Part shown: positions 53,758 to 61,530 of the stretch, in pieces
Layout of the letters: each line of letters opens with the position of its first letter
Numbering within the stretch: position 1 is the stretch's first letter
Assembly: GCA_023395555.1 (NCBI GenBank)
Contig: JAEWYQ010000032.1
Location: 16,323-80,322, forward strand
Direction: 5' to 3'
DNA: 64,000 nt
DNA from: Bacillota bacterium
GTDB taxonomy: Bacteria > Bacillota > Clostridia > Lachnospirales > Lachnospiraceae
Notes under the pieces: model-generated
Told to the model about the DNA's origin: nothing
Database searches by the model: none
What the model saw: the letters and a program-made list of their open reading frames with translations, nothing else
Made by a program: the position numbers and the translations under genes

Positions 53758-54474
53758 ATGCAGCTGTCAAAGCGTTTGCATGCGGTGGCCAGTCTTGTGA
53801 CACCGGGCTACAGAGTTGCCGATATAGGCTGTGATCATGCATACACCTCAATCTATCTGGCAGAGCATGGGATAGCGGAGCACATCATTGCAATGGATGT
53901 GAACCGGGGGCCCATCGAGCGTGCCGGGGAGAATATCGTAAAATACGGCTTATCAGATAAGATAGAGACCAGAAGGTCCAACGGTCTGGAGAAGCTGAGG
54001 CCAGGAGAGGCCGACATTCTTCTGATTGCAGGAATGGGAGGAGCCTTAACAAAACAGATCCTGGAGGAGGGACCGGAATGCTTTCATCAAGCCAGGGAAG
54101 TCATATTGCAGCCCCAGTCTGAAATAAATAAAGTGAGGGAGATGCTGGCAGAGCATCGGTTTCTTATTATAAAAGAGAATATGCTGACAGAGGACGGTAA
54201 ATATTATATGATGATGAAAGCGGTCCCGGGGAAGTTGGTGGGTGCGCCGGAGCTTTATTCTCTTACAAAAAGGGAACATTTCTATTATGGAAGGCTTCTG
54301 CTGGAGGAAAAGCACCCGGTATTGTATTCTTATCTGAATTGGGAGCGGGAATTATGTGAGAATATCCTGCGGCTTCTGCATAAGGAGGAGACAGAGAACG
54401 CATGGATCAGAAGCAGGGAAATGGAAGAGAAGCTGGGGCTGATTCAGAGCGGATTGGAATACTTTCGGGAGTAA
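53758..54474 (+). CDS. trmK: tRNA (adenine22-N1)-methyltransferase
   Basis: 238 residues from ATG 53758 (GGAGA upstream); an in-frame ATG at 53728 is less likely. SAM-binding motif VADIGCDHAYTSIYLAE, AMDVNRGPIERA, RRSNGLEKL, IAGMGGALTKQIL, LQPQSEINKVREML. TrmK methylates A22 of tRNAs in Gram-positive bacteria. It follows rpoD, as in many Firmicutes. Confidence 0.92.
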   Translation: MQLSKRLHAVASLVTPGYRVADIGCDHAYTSIYLAEHGIAEHIIAMDVNRGPIERAGENIVKYGLSDKIETRRSNGLEKLRPGEADILLIAGMGGALTKQILEEGPECFHQAREVILQPQSEINKVREMLAEHRFLIIKENMLTEDGKYYMMMKAVPGKLVGAPELYSLTKREHFYYGRLLLEEKHPVLYSYLNWERELCENILRLLHKEETENAWIRSREMEEKLGLIQSGLEYFRE

Positions 54475-54566
54475 CTATATTTCTGTAACCATAAAAATAA
54501 AAAGAGCCGGGATGCGGGTGTTATTAAGCTTTGAACCTGCTCTTAGAAAGAAAAGAGGTAGATCGA

Positions 54567-56243
54567 ATGAGTACTCAGATGGACGAGAAGATAAGAGTTG
54601 AGATTAACGGAAAGGAATACGAATATCCGGCCAACACTTCCCTTCTGGCAATCAGCAGGGATTTTCAGAAGGATCACAATGATCAGATCATACTGGCCTT
54701 TGTCAATCATAAGCTGCGGGAGCTTTTCAAGAGAGTGACGGCATCCTGCTCCATTCGTTTTGTAACCACAGCCGAGAGCGCGGGGCAGAAGACCTATCAA
54801 AGAGGAATGATTCTGATGATGCTCAAGGCCTTCTATGCGGAATTCGGAAATGAGAACGTGGACGAGGTATCCGTGGAATATATGGTTGGCAATGGGCTTT
54901 ACTGTGATTACAAGGGGAAGGAGCCCCTGACGCAGGAACGCCTGCTTGCGGTCAAGAGAAGAATGGAGGAGCTGGTCCGCAGGGATATCCCCTTTATGAA
55001 ACGCAGCATTGGAACAGATGATGCAATCGAATTATTCCGCTGCTATCGCATGCATGATAAAGAGAAGCTGTTTCGTTACCGCCGTGTTTCCAAGGCTAAT
55101 ATCTATAGTCTGGACGGCTTTGAGGATTATTATTACGGCTATATGCCGCCAAGCTCCGGCATGTTAAAATACTTTGATCTGCTCCAATACGATGAAGGTT
55201 TTCTGCTCCTGCTGCCGGAGAGGAAGAACCCTGCTGTTGTAGCCCCGTTCATTCCCCAGCCCAAGCTCTATGAGACCTTAAAGGAATCGAACATCTGGGG
55301 CCAGATGATGGACATTCGCAATGTGGGAGCGTTAAATGACGTGATCTCCAGCGGCAGCCTGAACGAATTAATTCTGGTACAGGAAGCGCTTCAGGAGAAG
55401 AAAATCAGCGATATTGCGGAAATGATAAAACGTGCCGAAGGAAAGAAATTCATCATGATTGCCGGGCCGTCCTCCTCGGGAAAAACTACCTTTTCCCACC
55501 GTCTCAGCATTCAGCTGAAGGCACACGGCCTAAAGCCTCATCCTATCGCAGTGGATAATTATTTTGTTGACCGGGAGAAGACTCCCCTGGATGAGGATGG
55601 GAATTATAATTTTGAATCCCTGTATGCCATTGACCTGGAGCAGTTCAACCAGGATATGACCTCCTTGCTGAAGGGCGAGACGGTGCAGATACCGGAATTT
55701 AACTTCGTATCCGGGCGGAGGGAATATAAAGGGAATTTTCTGAAGCTGGGACCGGAGGATATTCTGGTGATTGAGGGAATTCACGGCTTAAATGACGCAT
55801 TATCTTATTCCCTTCCGAGAGAAAGCAAATTTAAGATCTATATCAGCGCTCTGACGCAGTTAAATATTGATGAACACAATCGGATTCCTACCACGGACGG
55901 GCGGCTGCTGCGGAGAATGGTAAGGGATGCCAGAACCAGAGGGGCTTCCGCTCAGAAGACAATTTCCATGTGGCCCTCCGTAAGGCGCGGCGAGGACGAG
56001 AACATCTTCCCCTTCCAGGAGGATGCGGATGTTATGTTCAATTCGGCTCTGATATACGAATTATCGATACTGAAACAGTATGCCGAACCGATCTTATTTG
56101 GAATTGACAGAAATTGCGAGGAATATGTGGAAGCAAAACGGCTTCTGAAGTTTCTGGACTATTTCATCGGGGCTCCCAGCGAAACGGTGCCGAAGAATTC
56201 CATTTTGAAAGAATTTGTAGGAGGAAGCTGTTTTAAGGTATGA
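54567..56243 (+). CDS. TGS-domain nucleoside/uridine kinase-like protein
   Basis: 558 residues from ATG 54567 (AGAGGTAGA upstream). An N-terminal TGS-like domain (about 1-75), a middle ThrRS second-additional-like segment (VEYMVGNGLYCDY, KRRMEELVRRDIPF), then a P-loop kinase from about 290: Walker A GPSSSGKTTFSHRL, PIAVDNYFVDREKTP, VIEGIHGLND, and RTRGASAQKTISMWPSVRRGE. It is expected to phosphorylate uridine or another nucleoside. Its stop codon touches the 3' end of rnpB on the other strand. Confidence 0.88.
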   Translation: MSTQMDEKIRVEINGKEYEYPANTSLLAISRDFQKDHNDQIILAFVNHKLRELFKRVTASCSIRFVTTAESAGQKTYQRGMILMMLKAFYAEFGNENVDEVSVEYMVGNGLYCDYKGKEPLTQERLLAVKRRMEELVRRDIPFMKRSIGTDDAIELFRCYRMHDKEKLFRYRRVSKANIYSLDGFEDYYYGYMPPSSGMLKYFDLLQYDEGFLLLLPERKNPAVVAPFIPQPKLYETLKESNIWGQMMDIRNVGALNDVISSGSLNELILVQEALQEKKISDIAEMIKRAEGKKFIMIAGPSSSGKTTFSHRLSIQLKAHGLKPHPIAVDNYFVDREKTPLDEDGNYNFESLYAIDLEQFNQDMTSLLKGETVQIPEFNFVSGRREYKGNFLKLGPEDILVIEGIHGLNDALSYSLPRESKFKIYISALTQLNIDEHNRIPTTDGRLLRRMVRDARTRGASAQKTISMWPSVRRGEDENIFPFQEDADVMFNSALIYELSILKQYAEPILFGIDRNCEEYVEAKRLLKFLDYFIGAPSETVPKNSILKEFVGGSCFKV

Positions 56244-56634
56244 GCAGCACGATAAGCCGGGTTCTGTCTCGGATGATCATCTATCTTGACCGCATGTTAC
56301 CATGCGGCTCCAGTACCGCCTGCGCATACTTGCGCATGCGCAGGCAGATACTACGCGACCTACCCTAAAGCACGGCGGGCAACCGTATCGCTTTATGTTC
56401 GGTCTTGCTTCGAGTGGGGTTTACATAGCCCCTACTGTTACCAGTAAGGCGGTGGTCTCTTAAGCCACCTTTCCACCCTTACCGGAAAATACGTTGTTAA
56501 CAACGTATTTTCCGGCGGTATATTTCTGTTGCACTGGCCTTGGAGTCGCCTCCACCGGACGTTATCCGGCACTCTGCCCTGCGAAGCCCGGACTTTCCTC
56601 ACCTTATAAGGCGCGATCACCTGTGCTGCTCACA
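56242..56634 (-). ncRNA. rnpB: RNase P RNA, class A
   Basis: Read on the minus strand. P1 is formed by GAGCAGCAC near the 5' end (56631-56623) and GTGCTGCTC at the 3' end (56250-56242). Conserved blocks: GAGGAAAGTCCGGGC (P4/CR-I), ACAGAAATATACCGCC, the AGGGTAGGTCGCG block and the 3' ACAGAACCCGGCTTAT. P12 is a perfect 34-base palindrome (see findings). Catalytic RNA that matures tRNA 5' ends. The exact ends are estimated from P1 and the promoter. Confidence 0.95.
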
Positions 56635-56640
56635 GGTTGT

Positions 56641-56669
56641 ATTTTATCATGGGCGGAGGGACATGTAAA
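56641..56669 (-). promoter_or_regulatory. promoter of rnpB
   Basis: Minus strand TTTACA (56669-56664), 17-base spacer, TAAAAT (56646-56641), placing the start near 56634. Confidence 0.75.
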
Positions 56670-56749
56670 GTACTTATCTTTGGAAGACTTCCTTGTTAAT
56701 GCATCTTTCTAAATTAAATACATATAATATATATTGTAAATACATCGTA

Positions 56750-56778
56750 TTGACAAAAGCTTATTGAAAAGATATAAT
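56750..56778 (+). promoter_or_regulatory. promoter of the antitoxin gene
   Basis: Consensus TTGACA (56750-56755), 17-base spacer, consensus TATAAT (56773-56778); the start codon is 41 bases downstream. An AT-rich near-palindrome just upstream (about 56712-56743) may be an operator. Confidence 0.82.
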
Positions 56779-56819
56779 GAAGATGAAATTAAAATTTATA
56801 ATAGAAAGGAGCGGTAAAT

Positions 56820-57092
56820 ATGGCGCAAACCATGGTTAGTATTCGTATGGACGAGGAACTGAAAAAGAGTATGGAACAGACATGTCAGGAATTGGGCTTA
56901 AATATGACAACTGCATTTACTATTTTTGCAAAAAAAATGAGCCGGGAAAAGAGAATACCATTTGAAGTCTCCTATGACCCTTTTTATTCTGAAAAGAATA
57001 TGCTGGCGATTTCGGAAAGTATGGAGCAGCTGAAGCAAGGTAAAGTTGTTGTAAAAACAATGGAAGAATTAGAGGAAATAGCAAATGGGTGA
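56820..57092 (+). CDS. RelB/DinJ-type antitoxin
   Basis: 90 residues. The N-terminal ribbon-helix-helix (TMVSIRMDEELKKSMEQTCQELGLNMTTAFTIFAKKM) is the RelB/DinJ DNA-binding and dimer domain; the C-terminal MEELEEIANG tail is the toxin-binding part. Antitoxins of this group repress their own operon and neutralise YoeB/RelE/YafQ toxins. Here the partner is decayed (57101-57238). AGAAAGGAGCGG precedes the ATG. Confidence 0.85.
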   Translation: MAQTMVSIRMDEELKKSMEQTCQELGLNMTTAFTIFAKKMSREKRIPFEVSYDPFYSEKNMLAISESMEQLKQGKVVVKTMEELEEIANG

Positions 57093-57100
57093 GCTGATCT

Positions 57101-57238
57101 GCTCTTTTGAAAGATATTGACCGTAATCATTTTGAAGGGATTGGCAAGCCTGAGATGCTGAAAAATTATGAAGGCAGCTGGAGCAGACGAATCGATGAAG
57201 TGAATAGGCTTGTTTTCTGCACTGCAAACCTGCCATAA
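57101..57238 (+). pseudogene. truncated YoeB/Txe toxin remnant
   Basis: In one frame 45 codons read ALLKDIDRNHFEGIGKPEML, then KNYEGSWSRRIDEVNRLVF, the central segment of YoeB/Txe mRNA interferases (LLxDIxRxPFEGIGKPExL...WSRRIxxExRLVY). The N-terminal 30-35 residues are missing and the C-terminal end with the catalytic His/Tyr is replaced by CTANLP and a stop. An ATG-led frame overlapping the antitoxin stop breaks after 11 codons. The toxin is therefore inactive. Confidence 0.8.
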
Positions 57239-57259
57239 AATACGATTGGAGTTGGTAAC

Positions 57260-57961
57260 ATGGAACAGATCGGGATTTTAGTAGTGGATGATGATAAGGA
57301 TATCGCGGATCTGGTGGAAATTCATCTGGTCAGCGAGGGCTATCAGGTTTATAAGGCCAATAGTGCCAGAGCAGGACTGCAGCTTCTGGAGGCAGAGGAT
57401 ATTAAGCTGGTGATCCTGGATATCATGATGCCTGGAATGGACGGGCTCACTATGTGCAAGAAGATCCGTGAGACCAGCACGGTGCCGATTATCATGCTGA
57501 GCGCCCGCTCCGCCGATCTGGATAAGATCATCGGACTTGGGACCGGCGCGGATGACTATGTGATCAAGCCCTTTAATCCTCTGGAGCTTACGGCAAGAGT
57601 AAAATCCCAGCTCAGAAGGTACACAAAATTTAACCCGAATTCCCATGATGAGAAGCAGGATAGGGAGATTGTCCTGGATCATCTGACAATAAATAAAGAG
57701 AATCATAAAGTTACGGCATACGGCAAAGATGTAAAATTAACACCCATTGAATTCGAAATATTATACCTGCTAGCAAGTAACGTAGGCCGGGTATTTTCCA
57801 CCGACGATATCTTTGAGCGTGTCTGGAATGAGAAGATGTATGAAGCAAATAACACGGTGATGGTTCATATCCGCAGAATCCGGGAGAAGATAGAGATGGA
57901 TTCCAGGGACGCACAGATCATTAAGACGGTATGGGGAGTAGGATACAAGATTGAAGAATAA
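57260..57961 (+). CDS. OmpR-family response regulator (VanR-like)
   Basis: 233 residues. Receiver domain with acidic DDD, phospho-acceptor Asp54 (LVILDIMMPGMDG), Lys in YVIKPFNP; C-terminal winged helix (LTPIEFEILYLLASNVGRVFS, VMVHIRRIREKIE, VWGVGYKIE). Its end overlaps the kinase start by 11 bases. The pair is VanRS-like in general architecture, with no resistance genes nearby, so the signal is unknown. Confidence 0.9.
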   Translation: MEQIGILVVDDDKDIADLVEIHLVSEGYQVYKANSARAGLQLLEAEDIKLVILDIMMPGMDGLTMCKKIRETSTVPIIMLSARSADLDKIIGLGTGADDYVIKPFNPLELTARVKSQLRRYTKFNPNSHDEKQDREIVLDHLTINKENHKVTAYGKDVKLTPIEFEILYLLASNVGRVFSTDDIFERVWNEKMYEANNTVMVHIRRIREKIEMDSRDAQIIKTVWGVGYKIEE

Positions 57962-59066
57962 ATACAAAAGTATCAGACTGGATAACAGCATATTTAAAAG
58001 CTTTCGTTTTGAGATTGTCCTATATAGTATTCTGAGTCTGCTGTACATGCTGCTGACCATTGGGATACTTTATATCGGTGCCTATATACTGCTGCGAAAA
58101 AGCATCCAGGAGCTCTCAGGAGCCTCGGCAGCGCTTGTAATGATTATAACAGCGGCAGTGGGAATAGTGCTGTTCATCTTTTATTTCCTGCTGCTTACAA
58201 AGAAATTCATAAACTATATTACGGAAATGATAGATGGAATTAATCAGATATCCCAGGGGAATTTCGGAAACCGGATAGAAATCAACAATGAGGACGAATT
58301 TGCCCTGCTGGCGGAGAAGCTGAATCAGATGGCTGATAATATCAAAGAGATAATGGAAAATGAGCGGCGGAGTGAATATGCCAAGAATGAGCTGATCACC
58401 AGTGTTGCCCATGATCTTCGTACGCCCCTCACCTCCATTATCGGATACCTGGATCTGGTATCCTCCAAGGAACTGTCGGAGGACACCCAGATGAAATACA
58501 TCGGCATCGCCTACAGCAAGTCGAAGCGTCTGGAAAAGCTCATCGAGGATTTGTTCACTTATACAAAGTTCAATTTTGGCGAGGTTAAAGCGGAATTTAC
58601 CGAGGTGGACATGGTAAAGCTGCTCAACCAGCTGGTGGATGAATTCTATCCCAGCTTTTCAGAGTATAATCTGGAATACGAATTCCGGACCATGACGGGC
58701 GCTGCCGTAATCATGGCGGACGGATACCTTCTGTCCAGGGCGTTTGCCAACCTGATCAGCAATGCCATCAAGTACGGCCGTGAGGGCAGAAAGATCATAA
58801 TACAGCTCATAAAGCAGGAAACCGATGTGACCATAAAGGTGACTAATTTTGGGGACATCATCCCTCCGGAGGATCTAAAGCGCATCTTCCAACGCTTCTA
58901 CCGGATTGAATCCTCGCGCTCCAGTGAGACAGGGGGAAGCGGCCTCGGTCTTGCCATTGCCCAGAGTATAATCGGGATGCATGGAGGTACCATTGAGGCT
59001 CAGAGTGACATGGAAGGAACGGTATTTACTGTCGTCCTTCCCAGCCAATTGCAAGTGACTTTATAA
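57951..59066 (+). CDS. membrane sensor histidine kinase (VanS-like)
   Basis: 371 residues, TTG start inside the response regulator gene. Two membrane helices (about 22-48 and 61-83) with only a short external loop, then HAMP (about 84-137), HisKA with His154 (SVAHDLRTPLTSIIGYL), and HATPase_c (LISNAIKYG; GGSGLGLAIAQSII). The small extracellular loop suggests intramembrane sensing, as in BceS/VanS-like kinases. Its end overlaps the tail of the convergent AP2 gene by six bases. Confidence 0.9.
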   Translation: MKNKYKSIRLDNSIFKSFRFEIVLYSILSLLYMLLTIGILYIGAYILLRKSIQELSGASAALVMIITAAVGIVLFIFYFLLLTKKFINYITEMIDGINQISQGNFGNRIEINNEDEFALLAEKLNQMADNIKEIMENERRSEYAKNELITSVAHDLRTPLTSIIGYLDLVSSKELSEDTQMKYIGIAYSKSKRLEKLIEDLFTYTKFNFGEVKAEFTEVDMVKLLNQLVDEFYPSFSEYNLEYEFRTMTGAAVIMADGYLLSRAFANLISNAIKYGREGRKIIIQLIKQETDVTIKVTNFGDIIPPEDLKRIFQRFYRIESSRSSETGGSGLGLAIAQSIIGMHGGTIEAQSDMEGTVFTVVLPSQLQVTL

Positions 59067-60002
59067 ACCGCCGTAACCGATCTTGCTGTGGGGCTGTCCT
59101 TTACCCAGCCCCTCCGCATAATGAATCAATTTCTTGGAGATCCGAAGCTTTTGAAAAACAGAGGCATAAGTAATAGCATCCATCCCCTCTATAAAATTCT
59201 GAGGAAAGTTCTTTTTCATTCCCTTATTTCTTAATAAGAGAGCCGCCTTATTATAAGCGATGGCCGCCTCTTCCGCGCTCTGATACCGCCCAATCAAATA
59301 ATCCCCGTTAATATGTATTTTGGCAAGATAGCAGGGCATCCCCTTAAAAGAAATCTGCGTTACTCCGTGATAAGGATTAATTACTTCTATATTATAATAA
59401 CTATAATCCGTATTGTCTCCGTTAGCAAAGACATAATCCTTTCCGGGAACGGCATAGTTCTTAATGCCGTACCGGGACAGGATATTCACCTGCATCCCGT
59501 AATCCGATACAAAGAGATGCCCTCCCCGCCTCATGATCTTATGATGGGCATAATAAAAAAGATCCTCGGCATCAAACCGCAGGCAGGTATTCTGATCCAG
59601 ATAATAAAGGAAATATCTTTTCTTAAGATAAATCGGATTCTTAAAGTACATGCCGTTATCCCGGAAATTAATCAAAACCACCCATTTATGAAAGGAAAGA
59701 GCGCAGTCATCAGGATAGTCTCCGACTGCCGGACCGCCTGCATCCCTAAAACAGATTGGGCTGTCCGTGCCGGTTCCGGGGACTGCAGTGTCTGTGCTGT
59801 CAGCGGCTGTGCCGCTGAAGCAGGGGGCTCCGGAAGCCTCCTCTCTCAGATTCAGTGCCGCCTGTGCCTCCCGGTAAGCCCGTCCGGCTTCCGCTTCAGT
59901 GGCATAGCTCCCCAGACTGATGTGCTTGCCCAGATAAGTAATACTTGCCCGATAATATACCTTCCCGGCCTTTGTGCAGGCCAGATAGACTCCAGGTAAC
60001 AT
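59061..60002 (-). CDS. AP2-domain protein with degenerate HNH-like centre
   Basis: 313 residues. Residues 4-50 (GVYLACTKAGKVYYRASI, LGKHISLGSYATEAEAGRAY) and 212-268 (GVTQISFKGMPCYLAKIHI, IGRYQSAEEAAIAYNKAALLL, then NFP) each read like AP2/ERF DNA-binding domains: a beta sheet, then a helix starting EEA.AY. Between them residues 105-210 look like the HNH segment of HNH-AP2 homing endonucleases; the block at 187-208 keeps NGD and the downstream N-x-E-V-I pattern, but the catalytic His positions are occupied by Phe-Ala. Residues 52-100 are a low-complexity linker. I infer a DNA-binding protein derived from a homing endonuclease, with no cleavage activity. Function unknown. Confidence 0.65.
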   Translation of the reverse strand: MLPGVYLACTKAGKVYYRASITYLGKHISLGSYATEAEAGRAYREAQAALNLREEASGAPCFSGTAADSTDTAVPGTGTDSPICFRDAGGPAVGDYPDDCALSFHKWVVLINFRDNGMYFKNPIYLKKRYFLYYLDQNTCLRFDAEDLFYYAHHKIMRRGGHLFVSDYGMQVNILSRYGIKNYAVPGKDYVFANGDNTDYSYYNIEVINPYHGVTQISFKGMPCYLAKIHINGDYLIGRYQSAEEAAIAYNKAALLLRNKGMKKNFPQNFIEGMDAITYASVFQKLRISKKLIHYAEGLGKGQPHSKIGYGGL

Positions 60003-60022
60003 AAACTCACCGCCTTTTAACC

Positions 60023-60051
60023 AATATAGCAGAAATGGAATATCGGTGCAA
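60023..60051 (-). promoter_or_regulatory. promoter of the AP2 gene
   Basis: Minus strand TTGCAC (60051-60046), 17-base spacer, TATATT (60028-60023); the start codon is about 20 bases downstream, giving a very short leader. Confidence 0.65.
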
Positions 60052-60354
60052 GGATCCTATTTCCAATAATGAGAGCTGAAACGACAAAAAATATATTAAC
60101 AATTTATTACGGTCCATTTGTGTAGAATGACCCATTTGGAGTTCCAAAAACGTACTAAAGCAGTAGAATATGTATAAACATTTGAAAAAGCAGTAAAAAA
60201 ATTTAATATATCGTTAATAAAATGTTAAATTTAGCTTGTGCAAAATAAATGAAAATATTGCGGCTGAAATGGAATAATATTGTTGCATTTTTCCTATACT
60301 GGTAAATAGAGGAGCTCTGTGATCGTGGTTTATAACGAAATTGAAGTTGCGTTA
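60052..60354. other. AT-rich intergenic spacer
   Basis: About 300 bases, strongly AT-rich, between the AP2 gene promoter and the SleB-like gene promoter. I see no gene or clear structure in it. Confidence 0.4.
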
Positions 60355-60420
60355 TTGACACAAAATCATCAGTTGCCTATAATGCTGATATCATTACCAA
60401 ACGTTCCATTAAATGGAAAC
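60355..60420 (+). promoter_or_regulatory. promoter and operator-like palindrome of the SleB-like gene
   Basis: TTGACA (60355-60360), 17-base spacer, TATAAT (60378-60383). A palindrome TTCCAT-TAA-ATGGAA at 60404-60418 lies some 15 bases after the expected start and could be a repressor site. Confidence 0.7.
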
Positions 60421-60447
60421 AATTATCAGTGAAAAGAGGAAAAATTT

Positions 60448-61449
60448 ATGTCATTAATAAATATGTTTCTTCAAAAGAGAAAAATGCATGAAAGCCAATA
60501 TGGCTTTGTAATGGTTTTCATTGCATATGCATTATCCGTAATGATGCTGTTTGTAGGCTCCGATGTATTTTACAATATTAATTCGGCAGCGGCAGGGATA
60601 AGCACAACAGATGAAGAGACAGCAACGAAGAAGAAGGAGGACCAGCCCGTTCCGGAACCTGCAAAGATTACGGCAAGAGTCCTTCAGTCAAAGGAATTAT
60701 ATCCTTATGCCATGGCAGAACTATCTGGAATGGGCCTTGGAAGGATGGGGCAGGAACAACAGCTTACCGGCGATTTATACCCGGAAGAATTTATCCCCGC
60801 CATGGGATCCGTCAGCAGTATAGTTGCACTGCCAAAGACCGATCAGAATGAGATCTACAGCTTATCTGCGGATTTATCAGGAGAGGGAAATGAAACAGCG
60901 GAGGATGCCGGGAGCGCCGCGGTAAGTGAAACAGCAGCGATAACCGAAACAGCAGAGGCCGCCGGAAAAGCAGGAACGAGTGAAAAAGCAGAAACGAACG
61001 AAAAAGCAGGGAAGGCCGGGAAAGAGGCTAAAGAGGCAAAGAGTGAATATGTCTATGATATAACCGAAAAAGAAATTGGTATGCTGCAGCGGATTGTTCA
61101 GGCGGAAGCCGGGGGCGAGGATGCCATAGGCAAGATATTGATCGTTAACGTAATCATGAACCGAATTGCCGATAAGAACTTTCCGGATACTGTGGAGGAT
61201 GTAATATTCCAAAACAAGGACGGCGAGTATCAGTTCTCCCCCATCGAGAATAAGAGCTATTGGTCCGTGAAGGTGTCGGATAAAACCAAGAAGGCAGTAG
61301 CACGCGCACTGAAGGGTGAGGATCATTCTGAGGGCGCCCTGTATTTCATGGCGAGAAAGATAACCTCATCGCGTAACGCCAAGTGGTTTGACAGGAATCT
61401 GGTATGGCTGTTCAAGCATGGCGGCCACGAGTTCTACAAGGAAAAGTAA
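60448..61449 (+). CDS. SleB-like cell wall hydrolase
   Basis: 333 residues: an N-terminal membrane anchor (GFVMVFIAYALSVMMLFVGS), a low-complexity stalk (about 130-205) rich in Ala, Glu, Lys and Gly with repeated ETAE/KAGK words, and a C-terminal Hydrolase_2 domain (about 210-333; MLQRIVQAEAGGEDAIGKI with the catalytic Glu, VMNRI-type NVIMNRIADKNFP, FSPIENKSYW, GALYFMA). SleB/CwlJ enzymes are lytic transglycosylases in spore germination or vegetative wall turnover; the anchor suggests it works outside the membrane. AAGAGGAAAAA precedes the ATG. Confidence 0.87.
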   Translation: MSLINMFLQKRKMHESQYGFVMVFIAYALSVMMLFVGSDVFYNINSAAAGISTTDEETATKKKEDQPVPEPAKITARVLQSKELYPYAMAELSGMGLGRMGQEQQLTGDLYPEEFIPAMGSVSSIVALPKTDQNEIYSLSADLSGEGNETAEDAGSAAVSETAAITETAEAAGKAGTSEKAETNEKAGKAGKEAKEAKSEYVYDITEKEIGMLQRIVQAEAGGEDAIGKILIVNVIMNRIADKNFPDTVEDVIFQNKDGEYQFSPIENKSYWSVKVSDKTKKAVARALKGEDHSEGALYFMARKITSSRNAKWFDRNLVWLFKHGGHEFYKEK

Positions 61450-61466
61450 AACAGAGAAAAAGCGTA

Positions 61467-61495
61467 TTGTGTCTGCTGGAACACCATGTTATAAT
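61467..61495 (+). promoter_or_regulatory. promoter of thrC
   Basis: TTGTGT (61467-61472), 17-base spacer, TATAAT (61490-61495), 35 bases before the start codon. Confidence 0.7.
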
Positions 61496-61530
61496 ACTTG
61501 AAACTTCAAGTAAAGGGGATCAAAACAAAT

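Noticed and set aside
57260..59066. VanRS-type glycopeptide resistance locus
   Set aside because: The regulator and kinase have general VanRS architecture, but no vanHAX or similar genes are present; this architecture is common.
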